Source of the DNA: Halobacteriovoraceae bacterium
Lineage (GTDB): Bacteria > Bdellovibrionota > Bacteriovoracia > Bacteriovoracales > Bacteriovoracaceae
Direction: 5' to 3'
Assembly (NCBI GenBank): GCA_020635135.1
Contig: JACKAJ010000016.1
Location: forward strand, 310,001-374,000
Length of the DNA: 64,000 nt
Shown here: positions 1-9,271 of the stretch, piece by piece
How the letters are laid out: each line of letters begins with the position of its first letter
Numbering within the stretch: position 1 is the stretch's first letter
The notes under the pieces: model-generated
Told to the model about the DNA's origin: nothing
The model's input: only the letters and a program-made list of their open reading frames with translations
The model's database searches: none
Program-made: the position numbers and the translations under genes

Positions 1-469
1 GGATAACAGGCAAACTTTTTAGTTTTTCAACTTGCGCACAAACACTAATTTCGACAAGCTCATTTATAGACTTGGGATTGTGTTTTTCTTTAAGTTCGCG
101 CACTGATTCCGTCCAGTGCGTAAGCCGATCATTTTCAATTCCCTCAAAAGCCGCTTGAACTCCCCCACAATTATAGTGCCCACACACGATAACATATCTC
201 ACTTTGAGAAAACGAATAGCGAATTCAAGAACACTGAGAAAATTTTCATCATTGGCATGGATAATATTGGCAATATTTCGGTGGACAAAAAGAGTTCCCG
301 GTCTGGAATTTATAATTTCATCTGGGGGAACCCTGGAGTCTGCACAGCCAATCCAAAGAATGTCCGGCTTTTGACCCTTGGCCAAGTTTTCAAAATATGC
401 GGGATCAATATCGGCATGCCCTTTGGCCCATGCCTTATTCTCCAGGAGAAGCTTCTTAATATTTTCCAT
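1..469 (-). CDS. beta-class carbonic anhydrase (3' end outside window)
   Basis: Cytoplasmic zinc enzyme interconverting CO2 and bicarbonate. Reading the minus strand from the ATG at 469 gives 156 codons open to the window edge, so the C-terminus is missing. The zinc-site signature of beta carbonic anhydrases is complete: Cys42 with Asp44 and Arg46 in the CADSR motif, and His98 and Cys101 in CGHYNCGG. A Shine-Dalgarno (AAGGAA) lies just upstream of the ATG. It starts 12 bp after the SulP transporter on the same strand, so the two are very probably co-transcribed. That pairing suggests supply or capture of bicarbonate rather than general pH control. The family call is firm; the physiological role is inferred from context. 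Confidence 0.95.
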   Translation of the reverse strand, partial: MENIKKLLLENKAWAKGHADIDPAYFENLAKGQKPDILWIGCADSRVPPDEIINSRPGTLFVHRNIANIIHANDENFLSVLEFAIRFLKVRYVIVCGHYNCGGVQAAFEGIENDRLTHWTESVRELKEKHNPKSINELVEISVCAQVEKLKSLPVI

Positions 470-481
470 ACTCTTATTCCT

Positions 482-2023
482 TTATGCCTTAAAATACTCA
501 TTCATTGCAAGTGAAGATTTCACAATTTCACATTTAATGCTGCGCTCTTCGCTGGTTTCAACAAAGTCTTCAATCATACCAATGATGTCTCGATCTATTT
601 GCAAATGATTTGACCCATCGATGACCACAAAAGCTCCTTGAGGAATTTCTTGAAGAATATTTTGCATAAGTGGCTTTTGTAAAAAAGATACATCTTTCAT
701 AAACCGAATGAGATAGCGAGAGTCTTCATTAACAACAACAATTGACTTTTTGTGGCTAGAGCGAATAACAAAGAAAAATCCAGCAACCATCCCAATGAGA
801 ATTCCCATCAAAAGATCAGTCATGAGAATTGCAAAAATTGTAATGATAAAAGGCAAAAATTGTTCTTTGCCATGAATCTGCATTTGTCTAAATAATTGTG
901 GAGGAGCAAGTTTATAACCAATCAAAATGAGTATCGCCGAAAGCGAAGCAAGTGGGATAAGTTCAAGGTAAAAAGGAGCCAACGAAACTGCCAAAAGCAT
1001 CCAAAGCCCATGAAGAATAGCCGACATTTTACTAGCATTCCCCGATCCGATATTAGCTGAAGAGCGAACAATAACTGATGTCACAGGAAGGGCCCCAATA
1101 AGCCCGGCCACCGTATTTCCCAATCCTTGAGCGAGTAATTCTCTATTTTTGTTTGTTACTCGGCGCTGAGGATCAATTTTATCAATGGCCTCAACACTGA
1201 GTAGTGTTTCGAGTGAAGCAACTATCGCCAATGTCAGGGCAACTTGATAAACTTTCCAATTCCCTAGTTCACTCCACTGGGGAAGTTCGAATGAGTTAAA
1301 AAATGATTGGAACCCACCCTCAAAAGGTAGTGCAACCAGGTGTTCTTTTCCAACTGCTAAATTGGAGTTCTCTGCAAATACCCATTCATTGAGAATTACC
1401 CCCAGCAGAACAGCAAGTAAAGGTGCTGGTAGAGTTTGAAAAAACTTATTCCCTTTCTTCGCCATCTTTTCCCAACCAATCATCAAAAAAAGTGAAGAAA
1501 ACGAAATAATAATGACTCCAACATTTATCGATTGAATCGCGTACCAAATTTCACTAAAAGTATTAAAACCATCTTGCTGCTCAAAGGCCATGTCTCCCAT
1601 AAAATCACTATCAATTCCTAAGAAGTGGGGAATCTGTTTAAGTATGAGAATCAAACCAATTGCAGCCAACATTCCTTTAATAACCGAATTTGGAAAATAG
1701 GCTCCCAATTTTCCTGCCTTTAAAAGACCAAATATGATTTGAAGAACTCCAGCAACCACAACGGCAAGGGTGAAACTTGTAAAGTCGCCCAAACTTTCGA
1801 TAGCCGTTAAGACAATGACAGTGAGGCCAGCCGCTGGTCCTGCAACACTAGTGTGAGAAGAGCTCAAGGCTCCCACCACAATACCTCCTACAATTCCTGC
1901 TAATATTCCAGAGACGAGCGGTGCCCCTGAAGCGAGTGATATGCCTAGGCACAATGGAAGTGCTACTAAAAAAACGACGACTGACGACTTTAGATCTTTC
2001 AAAAGATGTTGATTATTATACAT
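482..2023 (-). CDS. SulP-family inorganic anion transporter, probable bicarbonate transporter
   Basis: Inner-membrane SLC26/SulP permease of 513 residues. The first ~410 residues are a chain of hydrophobic segments and open with the typical SulP start (transport segment with PLCLGISLASGAP, then SVAGPAAGLTVIV). The last ~90 residues form a short STAS-like domain (VVIDGSNHLQIDRD), smaller than in many SulP proteins. SulP members move sulfate, bicarbonate or other anions. Immediate linkage to a beta carbonic anhydrase (12 bp downstream) favours bicarbonate, as in known SulP-carbonic anhydrase pairs, but substrate cannot be read from sequence. The start has an AGGAAAA ribosome site. A small secreted protein gene lies 57 bp upstream in the same direction. 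Confidence 0.9.
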   Translation of the reverse strand: MYNNQHLLKDLKSSVVVFLVALPLCLGISLASGAPLVSGILAGIVGGIVVGALSSSHTSVAGPAAGLTVIVLTAIESLGDFTSFTLAVVVAGVLQIIFGLLKAGKLGAYFPNSVIKGMLAAIGLILILKQIPHFLGIDSDFMGDMAFEQQDGFNTFSEIWYAIQSINVGVIIISFSSLFLMIGWEKMAKKGNKFFQTLPAPLLAVLLGVILNEWVFAENSNLAVGKEHLVALPFEGGFQSFFNSFELPQWSELGNWKVYQVALTLAIVASLETLLSVEAIDKIDPQRRVTNKNRELLAQGLGNTVAGLIGALPVTSVIVRSSANIGSGNASKMSAILHGLWMLLAVSLAPFYLELIPLASLSAILILIGYKLAPPQLFRQMQIHGKEQFLPFIITIFAILMTDLLMGILIGMVAGFFFVIRSSHKKSIVVVNEDSRYLIRFMKDVSFLQKPLMQNILQEIPQGAFVVIDGSNHLQIDRDIIGMIEDFVETSEERSIKCEIVKSSLAMNEYFKA

Positions 2024-2080
2024 TTTTCTAATCCTTATTAATAAACTTAAAAAACAAATAACGAGTGAAGCAAGATCTTA

Positions 2081-2404
2081 TTATGAAAGGATTTCAGGGG
2101 GGATAAAAATATCTCGAAGATAATGAATCACAAAACCTACTCTTCTAAGTCGACATATTTCCGATGCTTTCTGAGTCACTAGACTTTGAGAATAAGCGGG
2201 GTCAATGGAGGAGAGGAACTGCAGTTCTTCTTCCCCTTCGATCGGATGATCAGGATGTGATGTTTCTTCTGTATTTTGCTCAGGGCATTCATCGGGACAA
2301 TTAAACTTTTCAGAATCAAGAGATAAGAAATCATAGTTTATTACGCTCTGTGTACTAGAGAATACGACTAGCAAACTAAATAAAAAAGTCCCAATTTTTT
2401 GCAT
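2081..2404 (-). CDS. small secreted protein of unknown function
   Basis: 107 residues, not recognised. Residues 1-20 look like a Sec signal peptide (MQKIGTFLFSLLVVFSSTQS). The mature part has an acidic stretch with a CPDECPEQN motif near residue 36, another acidic run (HPIEGEEEL), a later single cysteine (EICRLRR), and a short C-terminus ending in PPEIL. It is upstream of, and co-directional with, the SulP/carbonic anhydrase pair, and may be the first gene of that operon. No clear Shine-Dalgarno is seen at this ATG, so start and reality of the gene are less sure than for its neighbours. Confidence 0.5.
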   Translation of the reverse strand: MQKIGTFLFSLLVVFSSTQSVINYDFLSLDSEKFNCPDECPEQNTEETSHPDHPIEGEEELQFLSSIDPAYSQSLVTQKASEICRLRRVGFVIHYLRDIFIPPEILS

Positions 2405-2590
2405 ACAGAACCCAGCTTATTCTAACTTTATTTAAATTGGAATAGGGTAAATTTTAAAATAACTTAGACACAAAATCTGGCACTTCTCATTTTCATCTCA
2501 TTTTATAAATCATAAGTGGTCGATGTTATTGACTTTTCAAGTTTAAATCTTTACCAATAGACTAAGCCCACACTTTTTCAAGGAAACTTC

Positions 2591-2956
2591 ATGACTTCTG
2601 AGCAAACTGCTCCTCTATGTCCCCAGTGTCGATCTCCCTACGCTTATCGCGACGGAAGCTTGTGGATTTGCCCAGAGTGCGCTCACGAATGGAGTGCTTT
2701 GGCAGAGGAAACTCAAAGAACAGAAGAAGATACAACCATTAAAGATGCTCATGGGAACGAACTTCAGGACGGAGATACTGTTAGCATTATTAAAGATCTT
2801 AAAGTCAAAGGGTCTTCTTCATCTATTAAAGTTGGAACAAAAATTAAAAGTATTCGTCTCATTACCGATAGTACTGACGGCCACAACATCTCTTGCAAGG
2901 TCGATGGTTTTGGTGCCATGAATATTAAATCAGAATTTGTGAAAAAAATTTCGTAA
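2591..2956 (+). CDS. yjdM: PhnA/YjdM-family zinc-ribbon protein
   Basis: 121 residues, close to the usual length of the family. The N-terminus is a zinc ribbon with two CxxC pairs (CPQCRSPYAYRDG, then CPECAHEW). The rest is the conserved PhnA C-terminal domain (DAHGNELQDGDTVSIIKDLKVKG, SIKVGTKIKSIRL). Despite the historic phosphonate name, the E. coli protein is not required for phosphonate breakdown and its job is unclear. The start follows an AAGGAAA ribosome site. The Crp/Fnr gene begins 32 bp after the stop, so the two probably form an operon. Confidence 0.92.
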   Translation: MTSEQTAPLCPQCRSPYAYRDGSLWICPECAHEWSALAEETQRTEEDTTIKDAHGNELQDGDTVSIIKDLKVKGSSSSIKVGTKIKSIRLITDSTDGHNISCKVDGFGAMNIKSEFVKKIS

Positions 2957-2988
2957 TACAGGCTAGTTATTTCATCAATCAGGGAAAA

Positions 2989-3606
2989 ATGTTTTATCAA
3001 ATTCTCAAGCCCCACGTTCAAGAAAGCCGTGAACACCATTTTAAACGAGGCGAAATCATCTATCACGAGGGCGACACCCCTCAAAATATCTATTTTATTG
3101 AAAGTGGCTTGGTTGGGCTTTTTCATATAGCGGAATCGGGAAAAGAAACTTTTCTCCGGGTTTTTGGAACAAACTCTATTCTTGGGCATCGTTCATATTT
3201 TGCGAATGAACCCTATCACGCCACGGCCATCGCGCTAGCTCCCTCGCTACTCATCAGTATCACTAAAGAAGAGTGTTCCAGGATATGTCGTGAAAGCCCT
3301 AGCCTTCTCAAAGAGGTCACTTCTCAACTGGCCAAAGATCTTAAAACCGCTGAATTGAGAATGGCCGGTCTTCAAGACAAATCAGTCCATCAAAGAATTG
3401 CTGAATCACTCGTTTTTCTCAAACTCAAGCACCCCGATCATACTTGGACTCGAAAAGAAATTGCAGAATATTCAGGAAGTACTTTTGAAACTGTTGCAAG
3501 GGCCATGAGTCTTTTTGAAAAAGAGGGACTGATAAAAAAGCAAGGGCGCGATTTTGAAATTTTTGACCCTCAAAAACTCATTGCATTCACGAACTCAGAA
3601 AACTAG
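2989..3606 (+). CDS. Crp/Fnr-family transcriptional regulator
   Basis: 205-residue cytoplasmic regulator. Residues ~15-110 are a cyclic-nucleotide-binding-type beta-roll (GEIIYHEGDTPQNIYFIESG). Residues ~135-195 are a Crp-type winged helix (TWTRKEIAEYSGSTFETVAR, then FEKEGLIKK). There is no N-terminal cysteine cluster of the FNR kind, so an iron-sulfur oxygen sensor is unlikely. The residues that define cAMP binding in Crp cannot be assigned safely. The AGGGA ribosome site fits the ATG. It probably shares a transcript with the upstream PhnA-like gene, and its 3' end converges on the lyase gene nine bases away. Ligand and targets unknown. Confidence 0.9.
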   Translation: MFYQILKPHVQESREHHFKRGEIIYHEGDTPQNIYFIESGLVGLFHIAESGKETFLRVFGTNSILGHRSYFANEPYHATAIALAPSLLISITKEECSRICRESPSLLKEVTSQLAKDLKTAELRMAGLQDKSVHQRIAESLVFLKLKHPDHTWTRKEIAEYSGSTFETVARAMSLFEKEGLIKKQGRDFEIFDPQKLIAFTNSEN

Positions 3607-3614
3607 TCCTTTGA

Positions 3615-4940
3615 TCAATCACGAGGTTTAACTCGATCATAACCATTGGGTCCCGTATAAAGTCTCATATCATCAAAAAAGATTTCTCTATCATAAATTC
3701 CCAAATCAAAACTTTCTTCCACTATACTCTTTTCTTTCCAGCGCCAGTAGTACATTCCAAACTTAATTCGCGAACCATTATTAACATCATCATAAGAAGT
3801 ATCCGTATTAAATTTTTGAACGACTAAATTATTATTAAACCATAACTGAAAAAGACCTGTATTGTTATTCTCCCACACCACTCTTAAAACAAAGTCGTGC
3901 CAAGCCCCTTTTGTAATCGCCCCTACCTGATAGTCGGTACTCACAACGCCATTAGTATCAGCCAGACCTGTTTTTTGCCTTAAAACAATTTTATCACCGA
4001 GAACTTGTAAAGAGAGATTGGGCGATCCCGGTCCTCCGTGCTGAAATTGAACGAAGATAAATCGATGCAATTCAGGGAGATTATTTTGATTGGGTACAAA
4101 GACAAAATCGGATGGGAAATAGGTGGAAAATCCGTACCAACTTTCTGTTCCTAAAGGAGGAATGATATTTCCAATTTTTTCCAAAACCCTTAGCTCTGTT
4201 CGGTGAGTGGGCTCCCCACTTGGCCAATTATTGGGATCACTTGGTTTAAGGTAAAAACGCACACTGGAACTGCCTGTTCTGGCGTGGAGATTACTTTTCT
4301 CTGAAGCGGAATCTTGCAATTCATTGGCATTGGTCGCCACACAAAGATCGCGAGTAAAAAAGTCATCATAATCCCTTCCAAAGCAACCATTACTTTGTGC
4401 CAGTTCAGCAGCTGAACGAGCAGTGAGAGGAATATAATTGCCTTCAAAATTTCGATAATAATCCGCAGGTGGCAATGGAGCGGGTGCATCTTTTATTGAA
4501 AATGAAATTTGCAACTCTTCACTCAAATTGTCACTCCCATCTATACATTTAATAAAATACTCATAAGTTTCCCCAGGCATTAAGCCAGAAAGCATTTGCT
4601 TATGGGTTAGGTCATTTGTAACTTCCATATTTGTCATATCAATAAATTCAGAATCGACCATATCGGAGTAGCGACAAAGCGCAACCTCATCAGAGGCCAA
4701 AGTCATCTCAACTTGAGAAATATCGTAATTGAGTTCTCCTTTGGGAAGGCCTTCGGAAATGATTGGAGCTATTGTATCACTATTACCTGGATCATTGTCA
4801 CTAGTATCAGGGTTATTTTCTCCTCCTGCTGGCTCCGAGGTTTGAGAATTATCTTGAGTATTAAAAGTTGTTTGCCTCTGCTTACTATCAAGACAAGAAT
4901 TCAGCAAAAGAAACATAAAGAATAATTTCAAAATTTTCAT
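3615..4940 (-). CDS. lipoprotein polysaccharide lyase, heparin-lyase-I-like
   Basis: 441 residues. A signal peptide ends in a lipobox (LLLNSC, Cys16), so it is probably lipid-anchored. After a Ser/Asp/Asn-rich linker comes an Ig/Fn3-like domain (about 60-155) and then the catalytic-type domain (about 165-441). That domain has the hallmarks of the PF14099 polysaccharide lyase family: THRTELR, WYGFSTYFPSDF, VQFQHGGPGSP and IKFGMYYWRWKEK. Such enzymes cleave uronate-containing polysaccharides by beta-elimination; the substrate is unknown. A paralogue, well over half identical by eye over the catalytic domain, is encoded divergently. The two differ in N-terminal display: lipid anchor here, discoidin-like domain there. 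Confidence 0.85.
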   Translation of the reverse strand: MKILKLFFMFLLLNSCLDSKQRQTTFNTQDNSQTSEPAGGENNPDTSDNDPGNSDTIAPIISEGLPKGELNYDISQVEMTLASDEVALCRYSDMVDSEFIDMTNMEVTNDLTHKQMLSGLMPGETYEYFIKCIDGSDNLSEELQISFSIKDAPAPLPPADYYRNFEGNYIPLTARSAAELAQSNGCFGRDYDDFFTRDLCVATNANELQDSASEKSNLHARTGSSSVRFYLKPSDPNNWPSGEPTHRTELRVLEKIGNIIPPLGTESWYGFSTYFPSDFVFVPNQNNLPELHRFIFVQFQHGGPGSPNLSLQVLGDKIVLRQKTGLADTNGVVSTDYQVGAITKGAWHDFVLRVVWENNNTGLFQLWFNNNLVVQKFNTDTSYDDVNNGSRIKFGMYYWRWKEKSIVEESFDLGIYDREIFFDDMRLYTGPNGYDRVKPRD

Positions 4941-5279
4941 AGCAACATCCTCATCAAAAACATCATCTCACAGCTCCAATTTTATCACGCGGCTCTTGAT
5001 TTCTAACAAGAAATTAGTCCATTAAAACTTTCTCTCACTCATTTATTCTGAGATCTCAATGCCATCATTTATTGGCAATTCCCTAACACTTAATTTGCGA
5101 TTGATAATTTTCAGAGGCACCAAAAATTTGCACTTACAGGCATAGTATAAAATCCAGGTTATTAATTTAATTCGTTTTTTTTGAATCTTTCGAATTTTGA
5201 CTTAAATCAACAAGCGTTGATTGCGATAATCGAATCAGATTGATTATTTAAATTAATCGGAATTCAGGGGAATGTGGCA
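4941..5279. promoter_or_regulatory. divergent intergenic region between two lyase genes
   Basis: About 340 bp with no convincing ORF. It must hold the promoters of both lyase genes. I see AT-rich tracts, a TATAAAAT at 5146-5153, and an imperfectly placed TTGACT at 5197-5202. A small inverted repeat, ATCAAC-AAGC-GTTGAT (5207-5222), could be an operator. No -35/-10 pair has proper spacing, so no promoter is assigned. Confidence 0.4.
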
Positions 5280-6920
5280 ATGAAGACAACAATTATTTTT
5301 TTAATTCTAGGATACTGTTATCAAATTTTTGCATGCGATGAAGTTCAAGTGACTTCGAGTTCTCATCGTCGCGGCAATGTAGCCCAAAATGCCTACGACA
5401 ATGATGAATCCACTCGTTGGGAAACTTCAGGCAGTGGGGAATATCTTGATTTTGAATTTTGTGAATTTAAAAAGCTAAATAGCATTCGCTTGTTGTTTCC
5501 AAGAGGTAACAAAATTGGCTATTATTATTCAATAGCAATTTCCCTAGATGGAAAAAGCTTCTCTCAAGTTTTAGCAAAAACTAAATCTCAAAGAACCAGA
5601 TCTTATATAGAACATTCATTAGCTGGTATCGAAGCAAAATTTTTAAAAATCATAACCTATGGTACAGACCAATCACGAAGATCAGACACTAATAGAATTT
5701 CAGAAGTTGAATTTTCTTTTCGACCAACTGATACGACCTCACCACCTTCAGGAACAGACACAACGGCACCGCAAGTTTCAAATGGTTCACCTTCAGGGGC
5801 ATTATCGTCAGGCACTCAACAAGTTGAAATTTCAGTCTCCACAGACGAAAATGCCCAATGCCGTTATTCTTCCAATCTTGGTAACTCTTACGAAAGCATG
5901 CAAAATTTTTCTCAAACAGGAGAAACTGTTCATCAATCAAGTGTAAGCTCACTCCAAGATGGACAGAGTTATGAGTATGCCGTTCTTTGTAAAGATTCGA
6001 GTGGAAACATAAGTGATGAATACCTCATTCGCTTTTCCATAGATCAACAACAAAGCACAAGCTTACCTCCAGATCTTTACAGAAATTTTGAAGGGACATT
6101 TATCCCAATGGATGCAAGAACATCCAGTGAACTCAGTCAAAATAATGGATGTTTTGGTGATGACTACGATGATTATTTTTATCGCGACACCTGCGTTTCG
6201 AACATAGACAACGAGCTCACCGATTCTGCATCAGAAAAAAGTAATGTTGTCGCTAGATCAGGAAGTAATAGTGTTCGCTTCTTTTTACGACCAAGTGATC
6301 CCAATAATTGGCCTAGTGGCGAACCGACCCATCGTGTAGAGCTTCGCCCCAAAGACAGTGCTGCTAACTATCTTCCGGCATTAGGAACTGAAAACTGGTA
6401 CGGATTTTCCACTTACTTTCCTAGCGATTTTAAGTTTGTTCCTAATATCGATAAACTTCCTGAATTGCATCGCTTTATCATTGTTCAATTTCAGCATGGT
6501 GGACCCGGATCTCCAACACTCTCTCTTCAAGTCATTGGTGATAACCTCGTCCTCAGACAAAAAATGGGTTATGCTGACACCGATGGAGTCACGAGTACGG
6601 ATTATATAGTTGACAAAATTAACCGTGGCTCTTGGAGCGACATTGTTTTAAGAGTTGTCTGGCAAAACAATGGAACGGGACTATTTCAATTGTGGCAAAA
6701 TGGTTCTCTCAAAGTTCAAAAATTTAGCACAGACACTTCCTATAAAGACAGCCAAGCCGGATCTCGAATCAAGTTTGGAATGTATTACTGGCGTTGGAAA
6801 GAAAAAAGTATTGTGCAAGAAAGTTTCAACATGGGTATCACTGAACGTGAAATATTCTTTGATGAAATGCGAATTTACCAAGGAAGTAACGGCTATGATC
6901 GCGTAGTTCCTAGGGACTAA
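5280..6920 (+). CDS. secreted polysaccharide lyase with discoidin-like domain
   Basis: I take the ATG at 5280, about 8 bases after an AGGGGA ribosome site; an in-frame GTG at 5274 lies too close to that site. The product is ~546 residues. Order: signal peptide ending near FACDE, an F5/8 type C (discoidin/CBM32-like) domain at ~20-150 (NAYDNDESTRWETSG, FLKIITYG), an Ig/Fn3-like domain at ~170-260, and a PF14099 polysaccharide lyase domain at ~270-546 (THRVELRPKD, WYGFSTYFPSDF, IKFGMYYWRWKEK). It has no lipobox, so it is exported or attached through the discoidin domain, which often binds glycans. It is the divergent paralogue of the upstream lipoprotein lyase; substrate unknown. Confidence 0.87.
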   Translation: MKTTIIFLILGYCYQIFACDEVQVTSSSHRRGNVAQNAYDNDESTRWETSGSGEYLDFEFCEFKKLNSIRLLFPRGNKIGYYYSIAISLDGKSFSQVLAKTKSQRTRSYIEHSLAGIEAKFLKIITYGTDQSRRSDTNRISEVEFSFRPTDTTSPPSGTDTTAPQVSNGSPSGALSSGTQQVEISVSTDENAQCRYSSNLGNSYESMQNFSQTGETVHQSSVSSLQDGQSYEYAVLCKDSSGNISDEYLIRFSIDQQQSTSLPPDLYRNFEGTFIPMDARTSSELSQNNGCFGDDYDDYFYRDTCVSNIDNELTDSASEKSNVVARSGSNSVRFFLRPSDPNNWPSGEPTHRVELRPKDSAANYLPALGTENWYGFSTYFPSDFKFVPNIDKLPELHRFIIVQFQHGGPGSPTLSLQVIGDNLVLRQKMGYADTDGVTSTDYIVDKINRGSWSDIVLRVVWQNNGTGLFQLWQNGSLKVQKFSTDTSYKDSQAGSRIKFGMYYWRWKEKSIVQESFNMGITEREIFFDEMRIYQGSNGYDRVVPRD

Positions 6921-6930
6921 TGAGCTAGAA

Positions 6931-7644
6931 CTAATTGTCTTGAAGATTGTGATAGACGTTTACAACATCTTCATCGTCTTCAAGCATCTCAATAAGCTTT
7001 TCAACATCAGGCAATGTCTGCTCATCGACTTCTTTGAATGTCACAGGAATTCTCTCGAGCCCTGCTTCATCGGGAGTCACATCAATTTCTTGAAGTTTCT
7101 TTTGAATATCACCAAATGCTTCCATCGGCCCAATGACTTCGTAGAGCCCTTCTTCAAGCTCAATATCTTCAGCCCCAGCATCAATCATCTTAAGAGTAAA
7201 ATCATCTTCGTTCAGATTACCTTGAGGTATTGTAAAGACCGCTTTTTGCTCAAAAATAAATTGCAGACAACCATCTTTTCCGAGCGATCCATGGCATTTA
7301 TTAAAATAGCTTCGAACATTGGCTACGGTCCGAGTGGTATTATTGGTTGAGGTTTCCACAAAGATGGCCACCCCACCTGGACCATAGCCTTCATAATTGA
7401 CATCGGCAAAGCCTTCACCTTCTCCGCCCATTCCTTTTTTAATGGCCCGTTCAATATTATCTTTAGGAACATTGAACTTCTTACAGCGATCCAGTGCAAT
7501 TTTTAAAAGAAAATTAGCTGCGGGATCAGGGCCTCCACTTTTTATGGCCTTGGCAACATCATTTAAAGCTTTAGTATAGAGTTGTCCCTTAGCCTTATCG
7601 GCGGCACCTTTTTTAGCGGCAATTTTTGAAGATTTTCGACCCAT
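6931..7644 (-). CDS. yebC: YebC/PmpR-family protein
   Basis: 237 residues, normal for the family. It opens with the family signature (MGRKSSKIAAKKGAADKAKG) and carries the later conserved blocks NVPKDNIERAIKKG, YEGYGPGGVAIFVE and NTTRTVANVRSYF. The C-terminus is acidic (IEMLEDDEDVVNVYHN), also typical. YebC proteins were annotated as transcription regulators; more recent work on family members links them to translation at proline stretches. A GGGGAT ribosome site precedes the ATG. The gene stands alone, converging on the lyase gene 10 bp away. Confidence 0.96.
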   Translation of the reverse strand: MGRKSSKIAAKKGAADKAKGQLYTKALNDVAKAIKSGGPDPAANFLLKIALDRCKKFNVPKDNIERAIKKGMGGEGEGFADVNYEGYGPGGVAIFVETSTNNTTRTVANVRSYFNKCHGSLGKDGCLQFIFEQKAVFTIPQGNLNEDDFTLKMIDAGAEDIELEEGLYEVIGPMEAFGDIQKKLQEIDVTPDEAGLERIPVTFKEVDEQTLPDVEKLIEMLEDDEDVVNVYHNLQDN

Positions 7645-7735
7645 CGAGCGATCCCCTTTGAGAATAAAAAATATGCTATTGATTTAACAAAAAATGCGGG
7701 TTCCTGGCAAGAAGCTTTTTAGTGATTCCGAGCTC

Positions 7736-9154
7736 TCAATCGTTAAAGAAGTGCAAATAATAGGGATTATTATCTTCCTCACTATTTTCTCGATAGACTT
7801 TTTCCCTATTTTCCATTTGATTTTCAATTTCTTTTAGAAGCTCTGGGTTATCAATTTCCGTTTTGAGATCCTCAAGGATAAGAGGATCAGCCTTTTCAAA
7901 GTCTTTAATAATTTCATCTTGGGTAATGAGTTCATCGCCTAAAGTTTTGTTCATTTCTTCAATCACTTTCTTTTGAGTTTCGTAGCTCGGATGGAGGAGA
8001 TCGAGTGAAAGAAAATCTTCATCTGTTAATTTTTTTTCAATATAACCTTTATTTCGAATAGTGTAGCTCAATGAACTATAATCTTCGACATTATAATATT
8101 TTAAAACATTGTCTTGATAAGAGATGATATGAATAAGTTGATTTTCACTCTTCATAATACCTTCATCATTCACTGTCACTTTTGACAAAGTCGCCGTTAA
8201 ATTCTTTAATGATTTTAACTCAGGTATTTTTTCAATTGAACGCAAATTGAGATTTGTACGCTCATTTTTAAAGAAAAAATTCATGGTAAAGCGATTAAAA
8301 GAAACCCTTTGCTCAGTGGGATTCGAGAAATCAGTACTTCGCAAGACTAACTCATTGCCTTCTACGCGATCAATAATTCCTCTGATTAAATAATCCTTAG
8401 TATTGTTGACCATTCTCACTGTTTTTTCTCTTGAATTTTCAACGATCTCTAACTGTCGAATCAAGACTTCTTTTCCTATTTTATTTTTAAACAAATCAAT
8501 CTCATCTTTATCGATATAGTCATATTTATTTCGAAGATGTGAATTTAAAAGTAGTGCTCTTTTTTTAGCGATGAGGATATTTTTATTTTTTTCTTGATTG
8601 CTCGAATAAGGGTATTCGTATCCTCCGTAATTCAAGGCATCATCAGCGGCATTTCTTTTAATTTTTCTCAGTTCATCCAGTTCTTCTTCATAACGGCTCC
8701 AAACTTTTCTTAAAAAGCCGTAATTATCATCAAGTAATGGTGACAAGATAAATCCGTTGGCTTTCTTAAAATTAAATTTCCCAGTCCAAAAGCCATAAAA
8801 AGGAGTGAGCGCCAAAAATGAAAGAAAGTACTTTGAAGCGCAACTAAAGAAACTATTATATTGCGGTAAAACAACTTTCATAAAAATAGCGGGAATAATA
8901 AAAATAGCAGCCGTCGCCACATCACTAAAATAGGCGTCGCACTTTTTAAGCTTAGTCATCTTTTTATCAATTCTATCAAACTCTTTTGTAGACTCTCGCA
9001 TGGTTACATAATCATCAGCGTAGGGGTCAACGTTCACATCACAACTCTCGCCGACTTTGTATTGGAAGGCTTTATCAATTGGATTTGAAAAAACATTTTG
9101 AACTGAAATGATAAATAAAAGAATAAAAGCAATAGATTTCAATTTTTTTCCCAT
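7736..9154 (-). CDS. secreted or membrane protein of unknown function
   Basis: 472 residues, not recognised. It has a signal peptide (about 1-23, ending VFSNP), one or two further hydrophobic segments at ~80-125 (AAIFIIPAIFMKVVLPQY, FLSFLALTPFYGFW), and then a long charged, mainly helical region to the end. Four cysteines lie in the N-terminal quarter. No catalytic motif is visible. The C-terminus is very acidic (ENSEEDNNPYY). It is flanked by yebC downstream and a TlpA-like gene upstream, both separated by enough space to suggest a stand-alone gene. Confidence 0.75.
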   Translation of the reverse strand: MGKKLKSIAFILLFIISVQNVFSNPIDKAFQYKVGESCDVNVDPYADDYVTMRESTKEFDRIDKKMTKLKKCDAYFSDVATAAIFIIPAIFMKVVLPQYNSFFSCASKYFLSFLALTPFYGFWTGKFNFKKANGFILSPLLDDNYGFLRKVWSRYEEELDELRKIKRNAADDALNYGGYEYPYSSNQEKNKNILIAKKRALLLNSHLRNKYDYIDKDEIDLFKNKIGKEVLIRQLEIVENSREKTVRMVNNTKDYLIRGIIDRVEGNELVLRSTDFSNPTEQRVSFNRFTMNFFFKNERTNLNLRSIEKIPELKSLKNLTATLSKVTVNDEGIMKSENQLIHIISYQDNVLKYYNVEDYSSLSYTIRNKGYIEKKLTDEDFLSLDLLHPSYETQKKVIEEMNKTLGDELITQDEIIKDFEKADPLILEDLKTEIDNPELLKEIENQMENREKVYRENSEEDNNPYYLHFFND

Positions 9155-9271
9155 TTTTACTTTATTGATCTCTATCTATATTCTATGAAAAAAGTATAGT
9201 TCCTTAAAGAATGGAAAAATCATACCTGACTAAAACAACTGGGAAGGAAATCCTAAGAAAACAAGAAGTTA

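Noticed and set aside
116..514. 132-residue plus-strand ORF at the left edge
   Set aside because: Antisense to the carbonic anhydrase, whose zinc-site motifs on the minus strand are complete.
2528..2545. TTGACTTTTCAA upstream of the PhnA-like gene as an FNR/Crp site
   Set aside because: Symmetric but only 12 bp, not the 14-bp FNR layout; it may just be a -35 box.
5128..5151. TTGCAC with TATAAA as a promoter for the lyase genes
   Set aside because: The spacer is only 12 bp.
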